Origin: Cellulomonas hominis
Lineage (GTDB): Bacteria > Actinomycetota > Actinomycetes > Actinomycetales > Cellulomonadaceae
Length of the DNA stretch: 36,317 nucleotides
Direction of reading: 5' to 3'
Assembly: GCF_901521055.1 (NCBI RefSeq)
Contig: NZ_CABEGA010000043.1
Span: forward strand, 1-36,317
Of this stretch, positions 28,703-36,317 are shown one piece after another. The translations under genes and the position numbers were made by a program. Below the pieces are notes generated by a model. It ran no database searches and was not told the DNA's origin. It saw only the letters and a program-made list of their open reading frames with translations. The stretch's first letter is position 1. Every line of letters starts with the position of its first letter.

Positions 28703-29530
28703 GTGGCCGCCGCACGCACGATCGTCATCACCCCGCCCGGCCGGCTGCCGCTGCCCGGCTGGCGCGAGCTGTGGGAGGCCCGCGAGGTCTTCACCCGGTT
28801 CGGCACCCGCGACCTCAAGCTCCGGTACCGGCAGACCGCGCTCGGCGTGGTCTGGGTGGTCCTGCAGCCGCTGCTGAGCGCCGGCATCTTCTCGATCGTC
28901 TTCGGGCAGATCGCCGACCTGGGCAGCGACGGGGTCCCGTACTTCGTGTTCACGTTCGCCGGCATGCTCGCGTGGACGCTGTTCAACGGCATCGTCACGC
29001 GCGCCGCGCCGTCCCTGGTGAACAACCAGGCGCTGGTGTCGAAGGTGTTCTTCCCGCGCATGCTGGTGCCGCTGTCCTCGATCCTGTCGGTGATGGTCGA
29101 CTTCGCGGTCGCCGCCGTGCTGATGGTCGGGCTGCTGGTGTGGTTCGGGATCTTCGCGGGCTGGGCCCTGCTGACGCTCCCGCTGTGGATCCTCGCGGTC
29201 GTGCTGCTGGGCAGCGGCATCGGCCTGCTCAGCTCCGCGCTGATGGTCCAGTTCCGCGACGTGGCGTACATCGTGCCGTTCGCCATGCAGACGCTGCTGT
29301 ACGCGAGCCCGCTGGCGTACTCGCTGAGCGAGGTCGGCGACAACATCCGATGGCTGTTCGACATCAACCCGCTGACCTGGCTGCTCGAGGGCTTCCGGTG
29401 GGCGCTGCTCGGTCTGGCGCAGCCGCCGGGCTGGCAGATGGTCGCCGCGGCCGTCACGAGCGTCGTGGTGTTCGTCGCCGGGGCGCTGGTGTTCTCGAAG
29501 ATGGAACGCGGCTTCGCGGACGTGATCTGA
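28703..29530 (+). CDS. wzm: Polysaccharide-export ABC transporter permease (Wzm type)
   Basis: A 275-residue membrane protein of the ABC-2 family with about six hydrophobic helices (for example LGVVWVVLQPLLSAGIFSIV, VMVDFAVAAVLMVGLLVWFG and ILAVVLLGSGIGLLSSALMV). The amphipathic N-terminal stretch FGTRDLKLRYRQTALG and the late ASPLAYSL...LFDINPLTWLLEGFRWALLG are typical of Wzm/TagG/RfbA. It forms the channel for Wzt. The GTG at 28703 lies 3 bases after the wzt stop, and its own stop is directly followed by the GTG of the next gene. Confidence 0.95.
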   Translation: MAAARTIVITPPGRLPLPGWRELWEAREVFTRFGTRDLKLRYRQTALGVVWVVLQPLLSAGIFSIVFGQIADLGSDGVPYFVFTFAGMLAWTLFNGIVTRAAPSLVNNQALVSKVFFPRMLVPLSSILSVMVDFAVAAVLMVGLLVWFGIFAGWALLTLPLWILAVVLLGSGIGLLSSALMVQFRDVAYIVPFAMQTLLYASPLAYSLSEVGDNIRWLFDINPLTWLLEGFRWALLGLAQPPGWQMVAAAVTSVVVFVAGALVFSKMERGFADVI

Positions 29531-29531
29531 C

Positions 29532-32500
29532 GTGACCTCGACGCCGGCCACGACGCCAGGCCAGGAGCCCGCCCGCCGCACCGGCCGCGGGCGCCGGGGC
29601 GTGGTCCTGGGGCTGACCGCCGTCCTGGCCGCGTCCGCCGGCATCGGCGGCTGGCAGCTCGCGACGCAGCGGTCCGGCTCCGGGGAGGACGCCGTGGCGG
29701 CGGCCCCCGCGGCCGGCGACACGTCCGCCCGCATGTGCGGCGTCGCCGACACCGACCGGTACGCCGCGCTCGCCGCGGACGCGCCCGTCGCGACGGTCGA
29801 GGCGCTGGTCGCCGACGCGGGCGAGGACGTGCCGACGCAGCTCGCGGCCGTCGAGGGGCACGTCGCCGCGCTGCGCCAGGACGGCGCGACCACGACGATC
29901 AGCCGCTGGACGCAGGACGGGCGCGCCGGGACGCCGGTGACGGTCGAGGCCGGCTCCGATGACGCCGCGCCGAGCAGCTTCGCGCTGACGCAGGACGGCG
30001 GCGTGCTGGCCGCCGACGGGTCCCGGTCGGGCACGACCGTCGGGCTGTGGACCGACGGCGACGAGCCGGGCACCACCTGGGACCTGGCCGACCTGGACCG
30101 CGGGCGGGTGTCCGCGGTGCTGGGCTGGACGGCCGGCCACGACGACGTGCTCGCCACGGTCGTGCTCAGCGGCTCGCACCAGCTCGCGCTGCTCAAGGCC
30201 GACGGCACGGTGGACGGCGACGGGCCGGAGCTCGACTGGGACGTCTACCCGCGGTTCTACCCGCAGGACGACGGCACGCTCGCGGTGCTCAGCGACGCCG
30301 ACGAGCAGTCCTCCTCCATCTCGCTGGTGCACTACGCCGCCGACGGCACCCCCGGCCTGCGGGTCGAGGGCACGCTGTCCGGCGAGTCCGCCAACGGCCG
30401 GGAGTCCACGCTGGACCACCCGACCGGTGTCGCGACGGCGGCCGACGGCGGGCTCCTGCTCGCCGGGCCCACGTGGCGGCTGGTCGAGGTCGGCCCCGAC
30501 GGCGTGTGGCGGCGCATCGCGCTGTCCGGCGAGGGCCAGGGCTCGACGTTCCGGTTCGCGGACCTCACGCCGTTCGTCCGGCAGGGCGACGCGGTCTACT
30601 TCTTCTCCCCGCGCGAGGACGGCGCCGGTCTGCAGCTGTCCCGCGTCGGCGACGCCGACCTGGACCTGCTGCTCGACGCGCCGATCACGTGGGACGTCAA
30701 CCACGCCTCCACGCTCGACCGGCTCGGCTACGGCGCGGGCCTGGCCACCGACGCGGTGGACGACTACTTCGGGCCGGACGCGACGCCCGCGGTGCACGCG
30801 GAGTTCGCCCTCTGGTGGGGCGACCTGGCCGACACCTACGAGCTGCGCTACGAGGTCACCGGCGACCCGTGGCTGGACCCGCCGGTCGAGCCCGCCTCCG
30901 GCACGGTCGCGATCCCCGCGGACGGCGGCGAGGTGCCGCTCACGCTGCCCGACGCGCGGCCGGGCCCGTACGAGGTGCACGCCGAGCTGGTCGAGAAGGC
31001 CACCGGCGAGGTCCGCACCGCCACCTGCCTGCGGTACGCCGTCGGGGCCCCCGGCTCCACGTACGACCCCGCGTCCCTCGCCGACGGCGCCGACTGGGGC
31101 GGCCCCGGGCCGCTGCGCGGCGTGCAGCTCGCGGCGCAGCTCGGCATCGGCAGCCACCGCGTCCAGCTGGACTTCGGCCGGCTCGTGCCGGACGTCGCCG
31201 CGACCCCCGCGGTCGGCGCGCTGGACCTGTCCTCGCTTCCGGGCGCCGAGGACGGCGACCCCTACGCGGGCATCGCCGCGGCCGCCGCGCTCGCCGCCGG
31301 CACCGACGTGCAGCTCTACGTGCAGGTCGGCCAGGGCGGTGAGGCGGAGCAGGAGGCCGTCGCCTCCGGGACCTGGGGCGCGTGGGTGCGGGTCATCGCC
31401 ACCGCCCTGCACACCGGTGCCCCCGACCTGCACCTCTGGGCGCCGTGGAACGAGCCGAACAACACCGGCTTCGGCGACGGCGCCGACTACGCCGTGCGCG
31501 TCCAGGCCCCGTTCGCGGAGGCCGTCCGCGCCGTCGACCCGCAGGCGCGGATCATCGGCGGCAACGCGCTGAACGTGGTCGTCCCCTGGTACCAGCAGCT
31601 GGTCGACGGCGGCGGCTGCACCTCCATGGACATCGTCGGGATCCACCCGTACACCGGCTTCAACCGGTCGTGGGACGAGGAGGGCACCGACGGGCCGATC
31701 GGCCAGATCACCGCGGTGAACGAGCTGCTCGCCCAGTGCGGCGCCGACGCCCCCGAGGTCTGGGACACCGAGTCCGGCTGGTGGTCCGACGGCCCCGTGA
31801 GCCACTGGGCGCAGGCGTACGACGTCGCGCGGTCGCTGCTGTGGATGTCGGAGCTGGGCGTCGACGAGTGGATGTACTTCTTCAGCGAGGGCGGCTGGGG
31901 CGAGGGCGGCTTCACGTGGTCGCTCGTGCAGCTCGGGTCGTTCGTGAAGCCGGGCGCGCTCGCCATGGCCACCGTGTCCGGGGCGCTCGACGGGCGGGGC
32001 GCCCCCGACGTGCTGGACACCGGGGACCCGGCGCTGCACGCGATGGCGTTCGGCGCGGCCCTGGGCGCCGACCCCGGCGCCCCCGCGGCGGACCCCCTGC
32101 TGGCCGTGTGGACGCAGGACGAGGTCACGGACGTCGCCCTCACGGCGGCGACGGCCACCACCGTCACGGTCACCGACCTCTACGGCGGCACACGCACGCT
32201 CGACGTGGCGGCGGGCGAGCCCACGGCCCTGCGCGTCACCGGCGCGCCCGTGCTGCTCACCGCCCCCGAGGACGCCGCGCTGTCGGTCGCACCGGCGACG
32301 CCGCGCGGCACGAACCTGCTCGCGGGCGGCACCGCCACGGCCAGCTCGACCACCGACGGCACCGACCCCGCGGACCTGGTCACCGAGGAGGGCGCCGGGT
32401 CGAACCCCTGGCGCGCGGCCGGTCGCACGGCCGACGGCCCGGACACCGAGCCGTGGGTGCAGGTGGACCTCGCGGCGCCCGCCACGATCGACCGCGTGGT

Positions 32501-32831
32501 CGTCGAGAGCGCCGGGATCCGGTGCTGCACCTCCGGCGTCAAGGCCTACACGGTGAGCGTCCAGGACGCCGAGGGCGAGTGGCACGAGGTCGGGAGCCAG
32601 GACGGCCTGTTCCTGGAGCGGACCTCCGAGGTGACGTTCGAGCCGGTCGAGGCGACCGCGGTCCGCGTCCAGGTGCCGAGCACGCAGACGCGCGGCATCA
32701 CCGTGCCGGACGTGAACTACTCCGGCCAGTCCGGCGGACTCCTGCCCGCGTGGGAGCCCGTCCAGGCGGAGCCGACCTGGCCCGTGTCGCTCGTCCGGCT
32801 CGCCGCGTACGGGCCGGGGGCGGCCGGGTGA
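29532..32831 (+). CDS. Large membrane-anchored or exported glycoside hydrolase with discoidin domain
   Basis: A 1099-residue protein. Residues about 24-46 (VVLGLTAVLAASAGIGGW) form an N-terminal signal anchor. About 55-400 is rich in W-x-D/G-strand repeats such as GLWTDGDEPGTTWD and VYPRFYPQDDG, suggesting a beta propeller. A TIM-barrel hydrolase of clan GH-A follows, with acid/base E641 in LWAPWNEPNNTG and nucleophile E747 in VWDTESGWWSDG, and WMYFFSEGGWG after it. The closest look is GH39-type. About 925-1095 is an F5/8 type C (discoidin) carbohydrate-binding domain (NLLAGGTATASSTTDGTDP, PWVQVDLAAPATIDRVVV). It would act outside the cell. The GTG at 29532 abuts wzm. Its place inside an export operon suggests trimming or remodelling of the exported glycan. 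Substrate unknown. Confidence 0.88.
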   Translation: MTSTPATTPGQEPARRTGRGRRGVVLGLTAVLAASAGIGGWQLATQRSGSGEDAVAAAPAAGDTSARMCGVADTDRYAALAADAPVATVEALVADAGEDVPTQLAAVEGHVAALRQDGATTTISRWTQDGRAGTPVTVEAGSDDAAPSSFALTQDGGVLAADGSRSGTTVGLWTDGDEPGTTWDLADLDRGRVSAVLGWTAGHDDVLATVVLSGSHQLALLKADGTVDGDGPELDWDVYPRFYPQDDGTLAVLSDADEQSSSISLVHYAADGTPGLRVEGTLSGESANGRESTLDHPTGVATAADGGLLLAGPTWRLVEVGPDGVWRRIALSGEGQGSTFRFADLTPFVRQGDAVYFFSPREDGAGLQLSRVGDADLDLLLDAPITWDVNHASTLDRLGYGAGLATDAVDDYFGPDATPAVHAEFALWWGDLADTYELRYEVTGDPWLDPPVEPASGTVAIPADGGEVPLTLPDARPGPYEVHAELVEKATGEVRTATCLRYAVGAPGSTYDPASLADGADWGGPGPLRGVQLAAQLGIGSHRVQLDFGRLVPDVAATPAVGALDLSSLPGAEDGDPYAGIAAAAALAAGTDVQLYVQVGQGGEAEQEAVASGTWGAWVRVIATALHTGAPDLHLWAPWNEPNNTGFGDGADYAVRVQAPFAEAVRAVDPQARIIGGNALNVVVPWYQQLVDGGGCTSMDIVGIHPYTGFNRSWDEEGTDGPIGQITAVNELLAQCGADAPEVWDTESGWWSDGPVSHWAQAYDVARSLLWMSELGVDEWMYFFSEGGWGEGGFTWSLVQLGSFVKPGALAMATVSGALDGRGAPDVLDTGDPALHAMAFGAALGADPGAPAADPLLAVWTQDEVTDVALTAATATTVTVTDLYGGTRTLDVAAGEPTALRVTGAPVLLTAPEDAALSVAPATPRGTNLLAGGTATASSTTDGTDPADLVTEEGAGSNPWRAAGRTADGPDTEPWVQVDLAAPATIDRVVVESAGIRCCTSGVKAYTVSVQDAEGEWHEVGSQDGLFLERTSEVTFEPVEATAVRVQVPSTQTRGITVPDVNYSGQSGGLLPAWEPVQAEPTWPVSLVRLAAYGPGAAG

Positions 32832-32883
32832 CACCGGCACCGCGACCATCCACCACCCGCACGACCACCCGGAGGGGACGACG

Positions 32884-33771
32884 ATGACACCCAGGGCCAC
32901 CGTGGGCATCCCCGTCTACAACGGCGAGAAGTACCTCCCGGCCGCGCTCGACTCCGTGCGCGAGCAGGACCTCGAGGACATCGAGATCGTCATCTCGGAC
33001 AACGCCTCGACGGACGCCACCGAGGAGATCTGCCGCGCCGCCGCCGCGGAGGACCCGCGCATCCGGTACCACCGGCAGGAGCAGAACCGCGGCGGCCGGT
33101 GGAACTTCAACCACCTGGTCGAGCTGGCGCGGGCGCCGTACTTCACCTGGGCGGCGGCGGACGACGTCCGGCGGCCCGCGTTCGTGCGGCGCTGCCTGGA
33201 GGTGTTCGCCGACTCCGACCCGGCGACCGTGCTGGTCTACCCCCGGACGCAGATCATCGACGCCGGCGGGGTGGTCACCGAGGACCTCAACGACGCCGAC
33301 CTGGCCTGCGACGAGCCGACCCCGCACGAGCGGATGGGGCACTTCCTGCGCGCGCAGGCGGCGCACCTGTTCTACGGCCTGCACCGCACCGACGCGCTGC
33401 GCAGCACCCGGGGCATCCGGCCGACCGTCGGCAACGACCTCGTGGTCCTCGCCGAGCTCGCCTGCCGCGGGCCGTTCCAGCTGGTGCCCGAGCAGCTGTT
33501 CCTGCAGCGCCGGCACGCCGAGCAGTTCTCCGCCCAGGGCCAGGCGCAGGTCGCGTGGCACGCGCCGTCGGCGTCCGTGCGGTTCGCGTTCCCCCACACC
33601 AAGGTCAGTGTCGAGCTGGTCCGGGGCGTGCTGTCCTCGCGCCTCGACGCCGCCGAGACCGCGCGCTGCCTGGCGACCATCCCCGTCGCGTGGACGCTGC
33701 CCCGCTGGCGCGGGCCGGCCGCGGACGTCTGGGCGGCGCTCGGGCTGGAGCCGCGGAGCAGCCGGCGATGA
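32884..33771 (+). CDS. Family 2 glycosyltransferase
   Basis: A 295-residue GT-A enzyme. TVGIPVYNGEKYLPAALDSV opens the fold, IVISDNASTDATEEICRAAA binds the nucleotide, and YFTWAAADDVRRPAFVRRCL carries the metal site in the form A-A-D-D instead of the usual D-x-D. GNDLVVLAELACRGPF and FLQRRHAEQFSAQG are seen in related rhamnosyl- and glucosyltransferases. The ATG at 32884 has GGAGGGG upstream after a 52-bp gap, the only real gap in this operon, so a secondary promoter or processing point is possible. Its stop overlaps the next ATG. No membrane helix. Confidence 0.88.
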   Translation: MTPRATVGIPVYNGEKYLPAALDSVREQDLEDIEIVISDNASTDATEEICRAAAAEDPRIRYHRQEQNRGGRWNFNHLVELARAPYFTWAAADDVRRPAFVRRCLEVFADSDPATVLVYPRTQIIDAGGVVTEDLNDADLACDEPTPHERMGHFLRAQAAHLFYGLHRTDALRSTRGIRPTVGNDLVVLAELACRGPFQLVPEQLFLQRRHAEQFSAQGQAQVAWHAPSASVRFAFPHTKVSVELVRGVLSSRLDAAETARCLATIPVAWTLPRWRGPAADVWAALGLEPRSSRR

Positions 33772-34967
33772 CCGGGGACGCCTCGGGCACCGCGGGCGCC
33801 GCGCGCGTGCCCGAGGTGCACGTGCTCACGCCGGGCGACCACTTCTCCCCCCGGACCGGCTCCGCGATCCCGACGGTGGTGGACGGCCTGTGCGCCGCCC
33901 TGCCGGAGGGCACGGTCCCGCGGCCCCGCGTCGTCGTCGCCGACGGCACCTACCCCGACCGGTACGCCAGCGCCGACCCCGTCGGCTACCCGCTCGTGAC
34001 GGCGCGCCCGGCGGACCGGTACCTCGACGCGCTCGCCGGGCGGCTGGACCTGCCGCGTCCCGGGGTCCGCCGCACGCTGCGCCCGACCCTCGCCGACCAG
34101 GACGCGTGGCCCGCCGGGGTGGTGCTCGCGCACAACTCCCCGCAGCTGGTGCCGCTCGTGCACGACCGGCACGCCGCGGTGCTGTACGCGCACAACCTGC
34201 TGCTGCGCACCTACTCGGTGAAGGAGGCCGACCGGGTGCTCGGGCGCGCGGCGGCCGTCGTCTGCGTGAGCGGCGCGCTGGCCGAGCAGACCGCCGCGCA
34301 CCTGCCGGCGGCGCTGCGGGACCGGCTGCGCGTGGTGCCCAACGGCGTGGACACCGCCCGGTTCTCCCCGCGGGCGGACCCGGCGCGCGCGGAGCGGCTC
34401 CGGGTCGTGTTCGTGGGCCGGATGATCCGGGACAAGGGCGCGGACGTGCTGCTCGACGCGGTCTCCCGGCTGTCGCGCGACGACATCGAGCTGACGCTGG
34501 TGGGCTCGCAGAACTTCGACGCGGGCGCCACGCCCTCGCCGTACGAGCGGGACCTGGCGGGGCGGGCGGCGGCGCTCGGCGACCGGGTCCGGCTGCTGCC
34601 GTTCACCCCCCGGTCCGAGGTCGCGGACGTCTACCGGCAGGCCGACGTCGTCGTGGTGCCGTCCCGGTGGGCGGAGCCGTTCGCGCTGACGGTCATGGAG
34701 GGCATGGCCTCGGGCGTCCCGGTGGTGGCGTCGGCGATCGGCGGCATCCCCGAGGTGATGGGCGACGCCGGCGTGCCGGTGCGGCCGGACGACCCCGCCG
34801 ACCTGGCCGCGGCCCTGGAGGCGCTGGCGGACGACGAGGCGCTGCGCCGCCGGATCGGCAAGACGTGCCGGAAGTGGGCGCTGGCCCACGACTGGGCGTG
34901 GTCCCGCGGCCGCCTGGACGCCGTCCTCACCGAGGTGGCCGGCGTTTCACCCACGCCGGTCGGGTGA
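33768..34967 (+). CDS. Family 4 glycosyltransferase
   Basis: A 399-residue GT-B enzyme. The N-domain begins VHVLTPGDHFSPRTGSAIPT (an SGxE-type donor loop replaced by T-G-S-A-I-P), then VLYAHNLLLRTYSVKEADRV and AVVCVSGALAEQTAAHLP. VVPNGVDTARFSPRAD is the linker. The C-domain has VVFVGRMIRDKGADVLLDAV and the E-x7-E segment PSRWAEPFALTVMEGMASGV. It is a complete gene and the last of the long plus-strand operon. The ATG at 33768 overlaps the GT2 stop. The TGA lies in the descending arm of a terminator hairpin. Confidence 0.92.
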   Translation: MTGDASGTAGAARVPEVHVLTPGDHFSPRTGSAIPTVVDGLCAALPEGTVPRPRVVVADGTYPDRYASADPVGYPLVTARPADRYLDALAGRLDLPRPGVRRTLRPTLADQDAWPAGVVLAHNSPQLVPLVHDRHAAVLYAHNLLLRTYSVKEADRVLGRAAAVVCVSGALAEQTAAHLPAALRDRLRVVPNGVDTARFSPRADPARAERLRVVFVGRMIRDKGADVLLDAVSRLSRDDIELTLVGSQNFDAGATPSPYERDLAGRAAALGDRVRLLPFTPRSEVADVYRQADVVVVPSRWAEPFALTVMEGMASGVPVVASAIGGIPEVMGDAGVPVRPDDPADLAAALEALADDEALRRRIGKTCRKWALAHDWAWSRGRLDAVLTEVAGVSPTPVG

Positions 34968-34974
34968 ACCTTTT
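34946..34974 (+). terminator. Terminator overlapping the GT4 stop codon
   Basis: TTCACCC (34946-34952) pairs with GGGTGAA (34962-34968) around a 9-base loop, followed by CCTTTT. The TGA stop is inside the second arm. Confidence 0.5.
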
Positions 34975-34999
34975 GCCCCAGTTGTCCGAATTGTCGCGA
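34973..34999 (+). promoter_or_regulatory. Triple 9-bp phased repeat before the last GT4 (site 8)
   Basis: TTGCCCCAG, TTGTCCGAA and TTGTCGCGA follow each other exactly, 34973-34999. The gene's possible ATGs are at 34999, 35011 and 35020, so the array lies at or just before the start, where it could block transcription. I see no clear -10. Confidence 0.55.
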
Positions 35000-35019
35000 T
35001 GACCGGCACGATGGTCCCC

Positions 35020-36144
35020 ATGCGCGTCCTGCGGATCTCCCACAGCGCCGTCGTCACGGCGTGGCGCGGGCGGGAGGACGCCCTGCGCGCCCGCGGGCTC
35101 ACCGTCCGCACGCTCAGCGCGCGCACCTGGGCCGAGGGCGGCCGCGACGTCGACCTGGAGCCGCGGCCGGGCGAGGACGTCGTCGGGGTCCGCACCCTCG
35201 GCTCGCACCCGAACGTGTTCCTCTACGACCCGCGGCCGATCTGGCGGGCGCTCGGCGAGGACTGGGACGTCCTGGACCTGCACGAGGAGCCCGCGGCGCT
35301 CGCCACCGCCGAGATCCTGCTGCTCCGGGCGCTGCGCCGGGTCCGCACCCCGTACGTCCTGTACTCCGCGCAGAACCTCGACAAGCGGTACCCGCCGCCG
35401 TTCCGGTGGTGGGAGCGGCTCGCCCTGCGCGGCGCCGGCGCGGTCAGCGTCTGCAACGCCGAGGCCGGCCAGGTGCTCCGCCGCAAGGGGCTGACCGCGC
35501 CCGCGCACGTCATCGGGCTGGGCGTCGAGCCGTCCGCCCCGCAGCAGGACCACCCCGGCGCCGACGGCGGCGCCCCCCAGGACGCCGGCGTAGTCGGTGC
35601 GGCCGCCCCCGCGCGCACCGGCTACGTCGGCCGGCTCCTGCACCCCCACAAGGGCCTCGACGTGCTGCTCGACGCCGCCGAGGCCGACCCGCGGCTGCAC
35701 GTGGCGGTCGCCGGGGCCGGTCCGTACGAGGCCGAGCTGCGCCGCCGGGCCGCGAGCCCCGCGCTCGCCGGGCGCGTCACGTTCCACGGGCACCTGGCCG
35801 GGGCGGACCTCACGGCGTTCTACCGCGGGCTCGACGTGCTGGCCGTGCCCTCCGTGCCCGCACCCGGCTGGCTGGAGCAGTTCGGCCGGGTGGCCGTCGA
35901 GGCGATGGCGGCGGGCGTCCCCGTCGTGGCGTCCGACAGCGGCGCGCTGCCCGACGTCGTCGGCGGTGCCGGCATCCTCGTGCCCGCCGGTGACGCCGCC
36001 GCGCTGGCCCGGGCGCTCGCCGTGGTGCTGGACGACCCGGAGCGCGCCGCCCGGATGCGCGAGGCGGGCCTGGCCCGGGCGGCCGAGTACACGTGGGACG
36101 CGATCGCGGAGCGCTACGAGGCGATGTACCGCTCGCTCACCACC
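35020..36144 (+). CDS. Family 4 glycosyltransferase, 3' end lost at the contig edge
   Basis: This reading frame has no stop before the window ends. It encodes a complete-looking GT-B protein of about 375 residues: MRVLRISHSAVVTAWRGRED, then VLYSAQNLDKRYPPPFRWWE, CNAEAGQVLRRKG, TGYVGRLLHPHKGLDVLLDA (phosphate-binding region), and GWLEQFGRVAVEAMAAGVPV with the E-x7-E motif, ending ERYEAMYRSL. Family length suggests the true stop lies within a few codons of 36144, where the sequence dissolves into C runs. The ATG at 35020 gives the usual N-terminus; in-frame ATGs at 34999 and 35011 overlap the regulatory repeat. There is no ribosome binding site, so it may be leaderless. It is separated from the preceding GT4 by a terminator and has its own regulatory repeat. 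Confidence 0.88.
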
Positions 36145-36317
36145 CCCACCCCCCCCCCCCCCCCCCCCTCCCCCCCCCCCCCCCCCCGCCGCACCCCCCC
36201 CCCCCCCCCGCCCTCGTCCCCGTTCCTCATCATCCCCAGCTGCACCGCGCAGATAGTCACCTTCTTGTTCTTCGCCCTCCTCGAGATTGCGCGTCCGGTT
36301 ATCGCCGAGTACCGCCG
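36145..36317. other. Corrupted poly-C edge followed by a lower-GC tail of unknown origin
   Basis: About 85 bases (36145-36230) are nearly pure C, the complement of a read decaying to G. The last 86 bases are clearly less GC-rich than the rest. By chance or not they stay open in the GT4 frame and read FLIIPSCTAQIVTFLFFALL then E-I-A-R-P, like a membrane segment. They match neither the end of a GT4 nor any gene I can name, and probably come from another place joined through the homopolymer. Confidence 0.6.

Noticed and set aside
27164..30208. 1014-codon open frame on the minus strand across the GT4-wzt-wzm genes
   Set aside because: Low-complexity Ser/Arg/Asp/Gln-rich translation, no start signals, and the plus strand has complete well-known families.
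29454..32909. 1151-codon open frame antisense to the large glycosidase
   Set aside because: Consists of His/Arg/Gly/Val-rich shadow sequence; the sense strand shows catalytic and discoidin motifs.
35061..35993. 310-codon Arg/Pro-rich plus-strand frame at the right end
   Set aside because: Frame-shifted shadow of the real GT4, which starts at 35020 and has no stop before the window ends.
36145..36317. Polyproline C-terminus fused to a membrane segment on the last GT4
   Set aside because: The poly-C stretch mirrors the artefact at the other end and GT4 enzymes normally end near residue 375, before the C run.

Overview
The window is about 74% G+C and reads as a chromosomal contig of a high-GC Gram-positive bacterium, most likely Cellulomonas or a close relative (order Micrococcales). 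The evidence is base composition, GTG starts, TAGNNT-type -10 elements and the actinobacterial order mfd - lipoprotein - mazG - eno - ftsB/divIC. No tRNA, rRNA, transposase, phage gene or CRISPR array was found.

Left part (1-10.1 kb), housekeeping, nearly all on the minus strand: mfd, a SurA-N-like lipoprotein and mazG form one unit ending in a strong hairpin. pntA/pntB (proton-translocating transhydrogenase) follow, then eno with its own terminator, then the Pro/Arg-rich start of what looks like ftsB/divIC. Position 1-165 is a nuoL fragment that decays into runs of G and meets runs of C. I read this as a false assembly join.

Middle and right (10.2-36.1 kb), a cell-surface polysaccharide island: an OafA-type acyltransferase; five glycosyltransferases, a hexapeptide acetyltransferase and a polysaccharide deacetylase on the minus strand; an L-2-hydroxyglutarate oxidase; a four-gene plus-strand cassette (RfbF-like cytidylyltransferase, SDR, RmlC-like epimerase, SAF-domain oxidoreductase) that probably makes a CDP-activated sugar; and a long plus-strand operon with a WbsX-type protein, a GT4, a Wzt/Wzm export ABC transporter, a large exported glycosidase with a discoidin domain, a GT2 and a GT4. 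A last GT4 (35020 onward) runs into a corrupted poly-C contig edge. Most genes within a unit overlap by ATGA or GTGA, so translation is probably coupled. The likely overall job is to make nucleotide sugars and assemble, export and modify a surface glycan.

Main finding: every transcription-unit start in the island carries 9-10 bp phased direct repeats of a core close to TTGTCCG (complement CGGACAA), often with a second word TTCACCCG and often next to a TAGCCT/TAGACT -10. I do not see it at eno, pntA or mfd. This suggests one undescribed regulator controlling the whole glycan island. Other notable items are a mirrored 19-bp repeat array, a tandem repeat that triplicates a gene's stop codon, a glycosyltransferase carrying nine pentapeptide repeats, and a terminator whose stem contains the stop codons of two convergent genes.
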